Origin: CAYVVT01 sp964454335
GTDB lineage: Bacteria > Fidelibacterota > UBA8477 > JABMPR01
Assembly (NCBI GenBank): GCA_964454335.1
Contig: CAYVVT010000011.1
Location: 30,289-94,288 of the forward strand
Direction: 5' to 3'
Length of the DNA stretch: 64,000 nucleotides
A program made the position numbers and the translations under genes. A model generated the notes under the pieces. It ran no database searches, had not been told where the DNA came from, and worked only from the letters and a program-made list of their open reading frames with translations. Each line of letters opens with the position of its first letter. Positions within the stretch are counted from its first letter, which is position 1. Below are positions 54,154-63,490 of the stretch, in pieces.

Positions 54154-56517
54154 TCAGAAAGTGAAGGTCAAGCCGATGGTGGGCATGATGGGGAACATGG
54201 ATGTAGCAGTGACCAGCACCGGTAATTCGGAGTGATCCCACTGGTATAACAACACGTTAAAATGATTAAGTACGTTGAGTATTTGAGCCTGGAATTCAGC
54301 ATCGGCTCCCCGGAACCGGAATGTGCGACTGTAACTGATATCACCCCGGTTGTACTGCGGGAAGAAGGCGCTATTCCGGGATCCCGAAATATCGTTCTGG
54401 AGCAGATAGGGTTGGAACCAGCCTTCGTTGCTGCTGCCTCCATACATCTTCCCCACCACCGGTGTATAGGGCTGACCTGAACTGATGGTCCAACTCAGCC
54501 CCAGTCGACGCTTCTCGCTGAGCTCATAGTTCAGGACCATTTTGAAATTGTGTTCCTTGTCGTATTTGGGAGGATAGATCTCGCCCTTGGGCTCTTCAAC
54601 TTCACCATTACTGTCCAGATCGATACGCTTCTCGATATGGCTGTAGGTATAAGACAGCCAACCGCTGAGGCGGCCGGTGGAGCGCTTCCAGATGGTCTCA
54701 AAACCATAGGCGAGCCCTGTACCGGCGATGAAATCATCCTTATCGTCATATATGCTCTGGATGGGATTGTTGTCCAGCAGGTTGTGGTAGGGTTTGTAAT
54801 AGACTTCCAGGGAAAGCTGATTCCCGTTCCCCAGCCAATGCTCAATCCCAGCGATAAAATGCAGTGCCTGCTGGGGATCCAGGTATTCCGGCACCGGCAA
54901 CCAGAAATCGACAATACGCAACAATTCGTCATCATTATTTGAGGTGAAGATGAATTGGGTATAATTACCTGTACTGAACTTCAGGGCAGTATTCTCAAAC
55001 AGACGATATTTGAACCCGGCTCGCAGATCAGTCCATAATCGATCGGACAGGGAGTAATCGGTGGTCCTGAATCCCAACTGGACATTCAGCAGCGGCCCGA
55101 TGCTCCAGGTATCCTGCAGGTAGAAGCTTAGCAGCTGGGGTTTCTCACTCTGATCCAGAAAGGGGATCCCATCATTGGTGAACCTGAACTTGAATGCCAG
55201 TTGCTTGAATTCCAGACCGAATTGAACCCGATGATCGTCGTTCATTTTCCAGTCCAGACGCTCGTCCAAAGTTTTATCCTTTAATGTATTGGTGATGATA
55301 AAATCCGTTTCAGAGCTGTTCCCCAGCGTATCCGTGACGGTCTGGGTGAATTTCACATCGAAGTCATATACACTCTGAGCGATCATTGTCTCTGCGAACA
55401 GGCTGGGATTGATCACGCTTTTCAGGACGAAGCTGTTCGTGCGATTCCCCCAGATCCAGTTCAGGTCGAAGTCATATTCTGTGCGTCCGTCTCCCCCGGT
55501 CTCGAAATTGAGAGTCAGATCATCGGAACCAGAGTAGCCGTTGATATCCAGCCGATGCTTGGGGGTGATCTGGGTGTGTACTTTACTCTGGAAATCATAG
55601 AAGAAGTACGGGATGGTGGGAATGGTGTCATTAATACTGTGGAGGTTTTCCGCTACCTTGTCGAAATAGGTCCGCCTGATACTGAATATCCAGCCGCCAT
55701 TGTAAAGCGGTCCCTCAAGAAAAGCTTTTGAACTCAGCAGGCTGATGTTGACTGCTCCGTGGCTCAGATCGAAATACCGACCCCAGGGCCAGTGCTTGCC
55801 CAGCTTGCCACCCTGGGGACTACCCTCCTTTGTGCTGATCTCAAGAATGGATGACAACCGACCGCCATAGCGTACAGGGAAGCCGCCGGCCTGGAACTCC
55901 GCGTTGCTGATGGCATCCGTGTTGAAGGCTGAGAAGATCCCGCCGAAATGGTAGGGATTATAGACCTCGATCCCATCCAGCAGGATCAGATTCTCATCGG
56001 GACTGCCGCCTCTCACCACCAGCGCGGCGCTGAAGTCATTCTGTGCCACTACTCCTGGAAGCATCTGAATGGACCTGAACACATCGGCCTCCACAAAGGC
56101 CGGTACTACCTCCAACTCCCGGGTGGACAGGTTTACCCGGCTGACCTCTACTGCCTTTTCGAAACGTGTCCGGTCTGCAGTGACCAGGACTTCTTCACCT
56201 TTCAGATCCTCGGGTAGCAGATCAAGGTCCAGGCGGAGGTCCAGATCAGCGACGAGTTCTACTTCTCTTTCCTCCAGTTGATACCCGATGAAGGACACCT
56301 GCAGGGTGTAGGATCCAGGCGGTAGCTTCTTGAGAACAAAGTAACCACGCTCATCTGTGGTCGTGCCCCGGTTGCTGCCCTGGAGAACCACGTTCACATA
56401 AGGCAGGGATTCAGCCGTGTCGGCGTCCTTGATGAAGCCGTTAATGGCTGAATTCTGACCGAATACTGTGGTCCCCAGTAGAGAAAGGAATGCGATCTTG
56501 AGCCGAAGGCCGCTCAC
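54154..56517 (-). CDS. TonB-dependent receptor with carboxypeptidase-regulatory-like N-domain
   Basis: 787 residues. A GTG start at 56517 gives a signal peptide ending TTVFG with Gln next. Residues about 22-105 form a CarboxypepD_reg-like domain (INGFIKDADTAESLPYVNV ... GYFVLKKLPPGSYTLQVSFIGYQ). A plug follows (FRSIQMLPGV, VRGGSPDENLILLDGIEVYNPYH), then a 22-strand-type barrel ending TIGLTFTF. No TonB box is obvious, and no SusD partner exists; the downstream DUF4249 lipoprotein gene replaces it. Ligand unknown; no sugar or iron genes adjoin it. Confidence 0.9.
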   Translation of the reverse strand: MSGLRLKIAFLSLLGTTVFGQNSAINGFIKDADTAESLPYVNVVLQGSNRGTTTDERGYFVLKKLPPGSYTLQVSFIGYQLEEREVELVADLDLRLDLDLLPEDLKGEEVLVTADRTRFEKAVEVSRVNLSTRELEVVPAFVEADVFRSIQMLPGVVAQNDFSAALVVRGGSPDENLILLDGIEVYNPYHFGGIFSAFNTDAISNAEFQAGGFPVRYGGRLSSILEISTKEGSPQGGKLGKHWPWGRYFDLSHGAVNISLLSSKAFLEGPLYNGGWIFSIRRTYFDKVAENLHSINDTIPTIPYFFYDFQSKVHTQITPKHRLDINGYSGSDDLTLNFETGGDGRTEYDFDLNWIWGNRTNSFVLKSVINPSLFAETMIAQSVYDFDVKFTQTVTDTLGNSSETDFIITNTLKDKTLDERLDWKMNDDHRVQFGLEFKQLAFKFRFTNDGIPFLDQSEKPQLLSFYLQDTWSIGPLLNVQLGFRTTDYSLSDRLWTDLRAGFKYRLFENTALKFSTGNYTQFIFTSNNDDELLRIVDFWLPVPEYLDPQQALHFIAGIEHWLGNGNQLSLEVYYKPYHNLLDNNPIQSIYDDKDDFIAGTGLAYGFETIWKRSTGRLSGWLSYTYSHIEKRIDLDSNGEVEEPKGEIYPPKYDKEHNFKMVLNYELSEKRRLGLSWTISSGQPYTPVVGKMYGGSSNEGWFQPYLLQNDISGSRNSAFFPQYNRGDISYSRTFRFRGADAEFQAQILNVLNHFNVLLYQWDHSELPVLVTATSMFPIMPTIGLTFTF

Positions 56518-56714
56518 GCAGTCAGGTTCACCATTTATTTATCCAAACCAAGCATTATTCATTCCTTGAATGCGTTACTATGGAATATGTGCCCCTGTTA
56601 TTCAACGACGTAAAGAAATGAATGCTGCTTGGGAGCTTGATCGTCCTGAAAGCGGCAGCGTTAACTCAGGTTATCGAAATGTCAGTTTGGTAAGTGGAGA
56701 CTTATGGACTGTGT

Positions 56715-57041
56715 CTAACGGCTCATCTGCTGCTTCTCCCGGAGAAACATTAACCCCAGGAAATAGAACGCAACCACAGCAAAGCAAAACCAGGCTTCAC
56801 AGGCGAAGATCCGCCGGATGAGCATGTCCTCCACCGGATCGGTGGTGAGCATACGAATACCCGAGTAGAAGGCGCCAACGATGAAATGGATCAGTATCAT
56901 GGTGTGCACCCAGCCAATCCAACGGGTATCGCCTTGTTTTCTCGAGCGCCAATAGGCCGCACCAATGATGCTAAAGATGGCTACATAGAACAGGATCTTT
57001 GTCCATTCAGCCGCCAAACTGTAGAATTCTGGATAGAACAT
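56715..57041 (-). CDS. Small membrane protein, three helices
   Basis: No family recognised. 108 residues with three hydrophobic segments (ILFYVAIFSIIGAAYW, MILIHFIVGAFYSGIRML, EAWFCFAVVAFYFLGLMFL) and a basic C-terminus. It lies 14 nt after the next membrane-protein gene on the same strand, so both are probably co-expressed. Confidence 0.6.
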   Translation of the reverse strand: MFYPEFYSLAAEWTKILFYVAIFSIIGAAYWRSRKQGDTRWIGWVHTMILIHFIVGAFYSGIRMLTTDPVEDMLIRRIFACEAWFCFAVVAFYFLGLMFLREKQQMSR

Positions 57042-57055
57042 ATGCCGTCCCCTGT

Positions 57056-57502
57056 TTATTGACTGGTTCCGAGCCGGATTCTCATGAGATCAAGATAAAG
57101 GACCAGGATGGGTATGAAGCAGACCACCAGTACCCCATAGTTCCATGGATGCTCGTTCCAGGCCCCTCCTGGCAAGGTGACCAGCAGATACAGGAGAGCC
57201 GTCACCAGGAACGTAGTGAGCAGAAAATAGCCAAAACGCAGGCTCTCCGGTCGGCGCTTGAAATACCCCCACACAAATACAACGGAGAGCATGATGATGA
57301 TCGCGTCCAGATTGCCTAGAATGACCAGCATGATCCAGCGCAGATCCGACCAACCGCCTTGGGGAGCCGGCGCCAGGATAGTGAACGGTAGTCCACGCAG
57401 GATGTGACTGAACTCCAGGAGCAGGCAAGCGAAATGAACAAGTTGAACGACGGCGTAATAGCCTATGAGAATATTGCGATATATGGGCTGTCCAACCTTC
57501 AA
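57056..57502 (-). CDS. Hypothetical four-helix membrane protein
   Basis: 148 residues with four hydrophobic segments (YAVVQLVHFACLLLEF, IMLVILGNLDAIIIMLSVVFVWGYF, FLLTTFLVTALLYLLVTLPG, YGVLVVCFIPILVLYLDLM). No known motif. It is the first gene of a two-gene unit with the 108-residue membrane protein; the region in front (57503-57754) is divergent with the decarboxylase operon. Confidence 0.6.
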   Translation of the reverse strand: MKVGQPIYRNILIGYYAVVQLVHFACLLLEFSHILRGLPFTILAPAPQGGWSDLRWIMLVILGNLDAIIIMLSVVFVWGYFKRRPESLRFGYFLLTTFLVTALLYLLVTLPGGAWNEHPWNYGVLVVCFIPILVLYLDLMRIRLGTSQ

Positions 57503-57754
57503 GATGCGATGGTAGTGTTGGATTGTTAACTTGATTCAATGAAGCTATCTAACTTCGAACTGAAACTGTCTTAAAGATGATACCAAGCGGCATTCAGCCC
57601 AATAAATTAATCCATGGCATGTTACCACGGTTGAATGTTTGCCAACGTGAATGCAAAATACCGGAACAACATGACTGCCAACGAGTATTCATACATCGCT
57701 CCGATCCCGATAAGGTAGGACCCGGAGTTGGAAGCAGGGGGTGAGAAGAGGAAC

Positions 57755-59437
57755 ATGAACGTAGCAGAGTTCATCATCAAAGCGCTGGAACTGGAGGGCG
57801 TCGAATACGTGTTCGGAGTCCCCGGTGAAGAGACCGAAGACCTCCTCTTCGCGCTGGAGAACTCACCCATCAGATTCATTCCCACCAGGCACGAACTTGG
57901 CGCGGCCTTCATGGCTGATCTGCATGGTCGGATCACCGGCAAGGCAGGCGTCTGCCTGGCCACGCTGGGCCCCGGCGCCACCAATCTCATCACCGGGATT
58001 GCCGATGCCTATCTGGATAAGGCTCCCATGATCGCAATCACCGCTCAGGCAGGTTCAGAACGAATACACAAGGAGAGTCACCAGGTGCTGGATATTGTGA
58101 ATATGCTCCGGCCTATCACGAAGTGGAATACCAGCATTCAGAATCCCAAGATCGTTCATGAGGTGGTACGGAAGGCGTTCAAGCTGGCGGAGTCCGAGAA
58201 GCCCGGGCCCACCCATATCGAATTACCGGAGGATATCGCAGGCATGCCGGTGGATCTCGAACTTCTGGCCCCCACCCGGGTTCGACGCCCTGCCCCGGAT
58301 TACAAAGCCGTGAATCAGGTCATCGAGCTGATGCGGGAGGCGGAAGCTCCGGTGATCCTGGCCGGGAACGGTGCTATCCGTAAGCTGGCCAACAAGCATC
58401 TCAGGGAGTTCGTTGAACTAACTGATATTCCAGTGGTGGCCACCTTCATGGGCAAGGGAGCGATCGATGACCGTGACCGACATTCATTGTTCACCATCGG
58501 TGTTCCAGGGCGGGATTATCCCATGTGCGCTCTTGAACGCTCCGATCTAATCATTACTGTGGGTTATGATATAGGTGAGTATGCGCCCCAGAACTGGAAC
58601 CCGCAGGGTGACAAGGCCATCATACATATCGACTTCAATGGAGCTGAGGTTTATGAATACTATCAGCCACAGGTGGAGGTGATCGCTGACATCTCTGCCT
58701 CCCTGTGGGAGTTGAACCTGGCCGTGAAAGAAGCGGGCCTGCGCTACCATCCGACCTGGTACAAGGGTCTCCGCAAGGCAATTATTGAGGACTTCGCGGA
58801 ATACCGCCTCTCCCCGGAAGAGGAGTTTACCGTTCCCGGGACATTGCACCTGATCCGTGAAGTCATGGATCCTGGGGATATCCTGATCTCCGATGTAGGC
58901 AGCCACAAGATGTGGATTGGTCGGAACTTTCCTGTGTATGAGCCCAACTCCACCTTCATATCCAACGGATTGGCTACCATGGGGATTGCTCTGCCAGGTG
59001 GGTTGGCAGCTAAACTGGCGCGACCTGACAGGCATGTCGTCACCGCAATGGGTGACGGGGGTTTCCTGATGAACTCCCAGGAGATCGAAACGGCCAGGCG
59101 CCTCGGGGTGGGATTTCCTATCCTGGTCTTCAATGACAACGATTACGGTCTGATCCGGTGGAAACAGACCAGCAGTAGCGGTAAGACCTTTGGTACGGCA
59201 CTGACCAATCCTGACTACGTGAAACTGGCGGATAGTTTCGGGATAACGGGATATGCTCCTGGCAATCTTGATGAATTGGCCCGGATCCTGAAGGACGTAA
59301 TAAGATCTCAGGAATTGTGTATTGTTGAGATCCCCATCGATCCAAAGGTGAATTACGAATTGACTCAGAAACTCAACCGTGATATTTGCGAAATGTTCGA
59401 GTTTCCAGCCATTGAGAAGGGAGGATCATCCTCATGA
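57755..59437 (+). CDS. TPP-dependent decarboxylase, probable 2-oxoglutarate decarboxylase (acetolactate-synthase-like)
   Basis: 560 residues from ATG 57755 (AGAGGAA upstream; the frame also opens from TTG 57728). Catalytic Glu47 is in RHELGAAFMAD, and the TPP/Mg motif GDGGFLMNSQEIETARRLGVGFPILVFND is at about 430-458. Automatic annotation would say acetolactate synthase large subunit, but no small subunit or ilv gene adjoins. Instead it overlaps a succinate-semialdehyde dehydrogenase gene by ATGA. In Synechococcus PCC 7002 the same kind of pair (A2770/A2771) is 2-oxoglutarate decarboxylase plus SSADH. The role here is inferred from that parallel. Confidence 0.75.
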   Translation: MNVAEFIIKALELEGVEYVFGVPGEETEDLLFALENSPIRFIPTRHELGAAFMADLHGRITGKAGVCLATLGPGATNLITGIADAYLDKAPMIAITAQAGSERIHKESHQVLDIVNMLRPITKWNTSIQNPKIVHEVVRKAFKLAESEKPGPTHIELPEDIAGMPVDLELLAPTRVRRPAPDYKAVNQVIELMREAEAPVILAGNGAIRKLANKHLREFVELTDIPVVATFMGKGAIDDRDRHSLFTIGVPGRDYPMCALERSDLIITVGYDIGEYAPQNWNPQGDKAIIHIDFNGAEVYEYYQPQVEVIADISASLWELNLAVKEAGLRYHPTWYKGLRKAIIEDFAEYRLSPEEEFTVPGTLHLIREVMDPGDILISDVGSHKMWIGRNFPVYEPNSTFISNGLATMGIALPGGLAAKLARPDRHVVTAMGDGGFLMNSQEIETARRLGVGFPILVFNDNDYGLIRWKQTSSSGKTFGTALTNPDYVKLADSFGITGYAPGNLDELARILKDVIRSQELCIVEIPIDPKVNYELTQKLNRDICEMFEFPAIEKGGSSS

Positions 59438-60792
59438 AAGCGATAAATCCGGCAACCGGCGAGCTGATCAAGGAATATGGTGAACATAGTGTAGAAGAGG
59501 TTCAGTCAATTCTGGCTGCGACGCAAAATGCTTGGGAAGGCTGGCGGAATACACCATTCGGTGAGCGTCGGCGCCTCATGCATCAAGCGGCAGAAGTTCT
59601 GCGCAGCAACCAGGAGGAATACGCCCGTATCATGTCTCTTGAAATGGGCAAGGTGATCAAAGAAGCCCGGGCAGAAGTCGAGAAATGTGCCTGGGTCTGT
59701 GATTATTATGCGGAGAATGCGGAGACATTTCTCCAGGATGAGATCATCCAGACCGATGCCTCGCGTAGCTTTGCGTCCTTTGATCCTCTGGGTATCGTTC
59801 TGGCGGTAATGCCCTGGAATTTTCCACTGTGGCAGGTTTTCCGCTTTGCTGCACCAGCGCTCATGGCCGGGAATGCCGGTGTACTCAAGCACGCCTCCAA
59901 TGTTCCGGGATCAGCGCTGGCGATCGAATCCATCTTCCTTCAGGCGGGATTCCCGAAAAACCTGTTCAGCACCCTGTTGATCCCCGCCCGGGATGTCGAA
60001 TCCGTCATCGTCGATAAACGTGTCCGGGCGGTGACGCTCACCGGCAGTGAACCTGCGGGTATGCAGGTGGCTGCCATCGCCGGCCGCGAATTGAAGAAGA
60101 CTGTACTGGAACTGGGCGGATCCGATCCCTACATCGTCCTGGAGGATGCCGATATTGACGCCTGTGTGCGAACCTCTGCCCAGGCACGGATGATCAACAC
60201 CGGTCAGAGCTGTATCGCTGCCAAGCGGTTCATCGTCGTGGAATCCAGGGTTACCGAGTTCGAGGCCGCCCAGGCTGAGATCCTTTCAAACATGGTCATC
60301 GGCGATCCTCTGTCAGAGGAAACACAGGTGGGTCCTTTGGCCCGAGAAGATCTCCGAGAAGAGTTACACGACCAGGTAAAGCGCACACTGGATGCCGGTG
60401 GTCGTCTGGTGACGGGTGGTTCTGCTGTACCGGGTCCAGGCGCATTCTACAAGCCCACAGTTGTGAGCGATGTACGCCGAGGGATGTCGCTCTATCACGA
60501 GGAGACTTTTGGGCCGGTTTCAGCCATCATCAGCGTCAAGGATGCGGATGAAGCTGTGGCGGTGGCCAACGATTCTGATTTTGGACTGGGTGGTTCGCTA
60601 TGGACGAGAGATATCCAGAAAGGGGAAGCCCTTGCCCGGCGGATCGAAAGCGGAGCAGTCTTCGTTAACGGTATGACAAAATCAGATCCGCGCCTGCCAT
60701 TTGGCGGTATCAAACGTTCCGGTTATGGTCGTGAACTATCGCATTACGGTATCAGGGAATTCGTCAACATCAAGTCGATCTGGATCGCCTGA
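59434..60792 (+). CDS. Succinate-semialdehyde dehydrogenase (aldehyde dehydrogenase family)
   Basis: 452-residue NAD(P)-dependent aldehyde dehydrogenase. Landmarks: PWNF (Asn129), Glu226 in LELGGSDP, catalytic Cys260 in NTGQSCIAAKRF, and EETFGPVS near the C-terminus. The short length fits the Sad/YneI and cyanobacterial SSADH type rather than long GabD. Fused by ATGA overlap to the decarboxylase gene, it would oxidise succinic semialdehyde to succinate and so finish a 2-oxoglutarate-to-succinate bypass. Substrate use is inferred from context. A terminator follows. Confidence 0.83.
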   Translation: MKAINPATGELIKEYGEHSVEEVQSILAATQNAWEGWRNTPFGERRRLMHQAAEVLRSNQEEYARIMSLEMGKVIKEARAEVEKCAWVCDYYAENAETFLQDEIIQTDASRSFASFDPLGIVLAVMPWNFPLWQVFRFAAPALMAGNAGVLKHASNVPGSALAIESIFLQAGFPKNLFSTLLIPARDVESVIVDKRVRAVTLTGSEPAGMQVAAIAGRELKKTVLELGGSDPYIVLEDADIDACVRTSAQARMINTGQSCIAAKRFIVVESRVTEFEAAQAEILSNMVIGDPLSEETQVGPLAREDLREELHDQVKRTLDAGGRLVTGGSAVPGPGAFYKPTVVSDVRRGMSLYHEETFGPVSAIISVKDADEAVAVANDSDFGLGGSLWTRDIQKGEALARRIESGAVFVNGMTKSDPRLPFGGIKRSGYGRELSHYGIREFVNIKSIWIA

Positions 60793-60823
60793 ACCGATTA
60801 AATAGTCCATTTCTCTAAATTGA

Positions 60824-60850
60824 AAAGGCCCGCCAGAGTGACGGGCCTTT
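60824..60850. terminator. Terminator between the SSADH and acyltransferase genes
   Basis: AAAGGCCCG (60824-60832) and CGGGCCTTT (60842-60850) are perfect complements with a 9-nt loop. The A and T ends make it usable on both strands, ending both convergent operons. Confidence 0.75.
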
Positions 60851-60899
60851 CGTATCTACATGATCAGCCTTGTTTGCTGATCAGGCTGGTTGATATGAT

Positions 60900-62168
60900 C
60901 TAGACGTTCCCGGAGAAAAGGGCCATGATCTTCTTTTCCATTTCCTCGCTGATAGTGGTCTCCAGTGCCAGCTCATCCCGCATGGTCTTGAAGGTCTTGA
61001 TGGTTGTATCCACATCCTCTTCAGAATGAGCAGCCGTGGGGATCATACGGAACATGATGATTCCTCTGGGGATCACGGGATATGCAACCGGGCTGACGTA
61101 GATACCATTATTCCGGAGATAGAAAACCATCTTCTTACCCGTCTCCACCTGCACTTCCTCGGGCAGGGTGAGAAAGACCGGACAGATGGGCGCTTTGCCC
61201 GGTCCCACGAAGAGGCCGATATCACGCAGTCCATCTTTCAGACGGTTTGAGATGCTCCACATCCGTTCACGGATCTCCTTGCCATCCTTGATCATTTCAA
61301 GGGTTTTCATCAGGGATTTCACATATACCATCGGCAGGCTTTTCGCGAAGACCTGCGTCCGGGCGTTGTAGCGGATCCAGTCGATGATCTCCTTGGGACC
61401 GGCAGAGAATCCACCGATGGATGCGAAGGCTTTTGCAAATGTACCGAAGTAGATATCGATCTGATCCTGGACGCCGAAGTATTCACCGATACCCAGACCA
61501 TTTTCGCCCATGACACCCACACCGTGTGCATCATCAACGAACAGGCGCGCACCATACTCGTCCTTCAATCTGCAGATGTCCACCATATTGGCCAGATCAC
61601 CTGTCATCCCATAGGTACCCTCGATGACGACCAGGACGCCACCCTTCCGATCACGGTTGATGCGTTTCAGCAGGGCTTCCAGGCTATTCATGTCATTGTG
61701 TCGGAATACCCGGAATTGTCCCTGGGAAAGGAAGGTCCCATCAACGATGGAGGCGTGAGCCAGTTTATCCATGACCACGACATCATCCGGACCCACCAGC
61801 GAGGCGATGGTACCCATGACCCCGAGATAGCCATAATTGAACAGGATGGCGGATTCCTTCTGCTCGAAGGCGGCCAGTTCTCTCTCGAATGCCTTGTGGG
61901 TACTCGTGGTGCCGGTGAGCATCCGGGAGCCCATGGGAGAACTGACACTGTGCTCACTCAGGGTTTCCTGTGCGACGGCCTTGATCTCCTCGTTCTGCGC
62001 CAATCCGAGATAGTTGTTTACGGACCACATGATGGATGGGACACCCATGAAGTCCATGTGTGGCCCTGGTAACGAATCAAGGACCGGTTTGGTGAAATAC
62101 TCATCATCCATCTGCCGCAGGTCACCAAAATACCCGTCTGCAGTTTTACATTTGTCAAATAGATCCAT
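60900..62168 (-). CDS. Alpha-oxoamine synthase, probable cysteate fatty-acyltransferase (SPT-like)
   Basis: 422-residue PLP enzyme of the serine palmitoyltransferase/KBL/AONS family. Seen: His138 in DKLAHAS, the VVIEGTYGMTGDLA block, Asp212 and His215 in VDDAHGVG, and Lys246 in FGTFAKAFASIGGF. Its upstream neighbour, 10 nt away on the same strand, is a cysteate synthase. This is the arrangement expected for sulfonolipid synthesis, where this enzyme condenses cysteate with an acyl chain to give 3-keto-capnine (called SulA, CFAT or CapA in the literature). KBL or plain SPT remain possible by sequence; the context favours cysteate. Confidence 0.75.
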   Translation of the reverse strand: MDLFDKCKTADGYFGDLRQMDDEYFTKPVLDSLPGPHMDFMGVPSIMWSVNNYLGLAQNEEIKAVAQETLSEHSVSSPMGSRMLTGTTSTHKAFERELAAFEQKESAILFNYGYLGVMGTIASLVGPDDVVVMDKLAHASIVDGTFLSQGQFRVFRHNDMNSLEALLKRINRDRKGGVLVVIEGTYGMTGDLANMVDICRLKDEYGARLFVDDAHGVGVMGENGLGIGEYFGVQDQIDIYFGTFAKAFASIGGFSAGPKEIIDWIRYNARTQVFAKSLPMVYVKSLMKTLEMIKDGKEIRERMWSISNRLKDGLRDIGLFVGPGKAPICPVFLTLPEEVQVETGKKMVFYLRNNGIYVSPVAYPVIPRGIIMFRMIPTAAHSEEDVDTTIKTFKTMRDELALETTISEEMEKKIMALFSGNV

Positions 62169-62178
62169 TCTATGTCTC

Positions 62179-63459
62179 CTAAAAAAGCGCCGGGATCGTA
62201 TTCCCGAGCATCTCCAGTGAAAATTGTTCTCTCGGTATGATGGCGGCGGGTTCTGCCTGGATCACGGGAGCTTCGGCCTGCACTTTCAGCACACCACCCC
62301 CTGTGATATTGAGCATGATGGTGGCATCCTTCTCGATGCTGCCATCGCTGCAGGATTTCATCAGTGTGGCCAGGGCAACAGCTGCAGCAGGATCGATGTC
62401 TATCCCTTCCAGCTCAAGGAAGAGGCGGTATGCGGCCTTAGCTTCATCGTTGGTTGCGCCCAGCACATCGCCATCTGTATCGGCAAGGGCATCATAAAAA
62501 CCACCTTCGATGCTGTAGGGTGGTTTACGGTTTGAGAGCACCGGTGCCCAGATCTGTGAAACCTGTTGGCGGGCAACATCCGGATCGATCTTCGCCAGGT
62601 CCCGGGTACCAGAGCGCCAGGATTCCTGCAGCAGGAGAAAAGGATAATTCTGAGAGGTGATCAAGCGCATCTTGTTCTCACCAAAACGGCCATCCTCCAG
62701 CAACCGGAGGTTTGCCTCCCATGCAGCGATCGCGCCTGTCCCGCTGCCGACCGCCTGGAAATAGAGATCAGGGATCCTCCCAATGGTAGTGGCTGCAGAC
62801 AGCACGGTGGTAGCCATTCCATCCCGCCGGGCTATGTTCTTGGCTCCCCCTTCAGGAAAGAATCCATCCAGCTGGCAGATCAACTCAGCCAGATGAATGG
62901 CATCATAGTAATCGCTGCTGCCTCCCGCGGCGACGATCTTGACACAGTCATTGAGCTCATGGTCAAACCACATGGCATTGAGGTTCCGCTCCGGTATCGC
63001 CACGATAAGGGGGATATTGTTCCTTGAGCACACCCGGGCAAAGGCACGAGCTGTGTTCCCCGCCGAGGCTACAACCAGAACATCTTCAAGGGATCCAGGC
63101 AGGCTGGCACAGACGCTATAGGCTTCGCATTCCTTGAAGGAGCCGGTTTTCATCCCAGCCCCTTTTTCCGGCCAGTATCCAGAGAATGTGATATAGAGGT
63201 TCTCCAACTCAAAGTGTTGTGCCAGAGCGGAGCAGCGATAGGTTACGGGTGCGCTGGAGTCTGCGAGTTCACGCTGGACCGGCAGCCAATCCCGAAATTT
63301 GTAAAGACTGGTTTCGTCCTGGTTCACCCTGATCTGTTTTTGAGAATAATCAGCCCGGAGGAAGCTCGTACCTGTGCATCCCCTGTGAGCGAGCATGCGG
63401 GTATCTGCGTCGACCAGAGATCCGCAATGGATGCATTTCAGTGAATATTCCGTTGCCAT
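62179..63459 (-). CDS. Cysteate synthase-like PLP enzyme
   Basis: 426 residues from ATG 63459 (AAGG 6 nt upstream). A threonine-synthase-fold enzyme that makes L-cysteate from O-phosphoserine and sulfite. Family features: N-terminal Cys pair CIHC, LYKFRDWLPV, FSGYWPEKGAGMKTGSFKE with PLP Lys109, VVASAGNTARAFARV, EGGAKNIARRDGMATTVL, YFQAVGSGTGAIAAWEANLRL, VLSNRKPPYSIEGG and NITGGGV. No thr genes adjoin. In methanogens the enzyme feeds coenzyme M; here the next gene is an acyl-transferring oxoamine synthase, so sulfonolipid supply is the likely role. Confidence 0.85.
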   Translation of the reverse strand: MATEYSLKCIHCGSLVDADTRMLAHRGCTGTSFLRADYSQKQIRVNQDETSLYKFRDWLPVQRELADSSAPVTYRCSALAQHFELENLYITFSGYWPEKGAGMKTGSFKECEAYSVCASLPGSLEDVLVVASAGNTARAFARVCSRNNIPLIVAIPERNLNAMWFDHELNDCVKIVAAGGSSDYYDAIHLAELICQLDGFFPEGGAKNIARRDGMATTVLSAATTIGRIPDLYFQAVGSGTGAIAAWEANLRLLEDGRFGENKMRLITSQNYPFLLLQESWRSGTRDLAKIDPDVARQQVSQIWAPVLSNRKPPYSIEGGFYDALADTDGDVLGATNDEAKAAYRLFLELEGIDIDPAAAVALATLMKSCSDGSIEKDATIMLNITGGGVLKVQAEAPVIQAEPAAIIPREQFSLEMLGNTIPALF

Positions 63460-63469
63460 GATCACCTTC

Positions 63470-63490
63470 GCATTTAATGCAAAGATTATA
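63470..63490 (-). promoter_or_regulatory. -10 box and palindrome for the sulfonolipid operon
   Basis: Minus-strand TATAAT (63490-63485) with only a poor -35 (TTTGTT, 16 nt further up). GCATT-T-AATGC (63470-63480) lies across the expected transcription start, a possible repressor site. Start codon at 63459. Confidence 0.4.
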
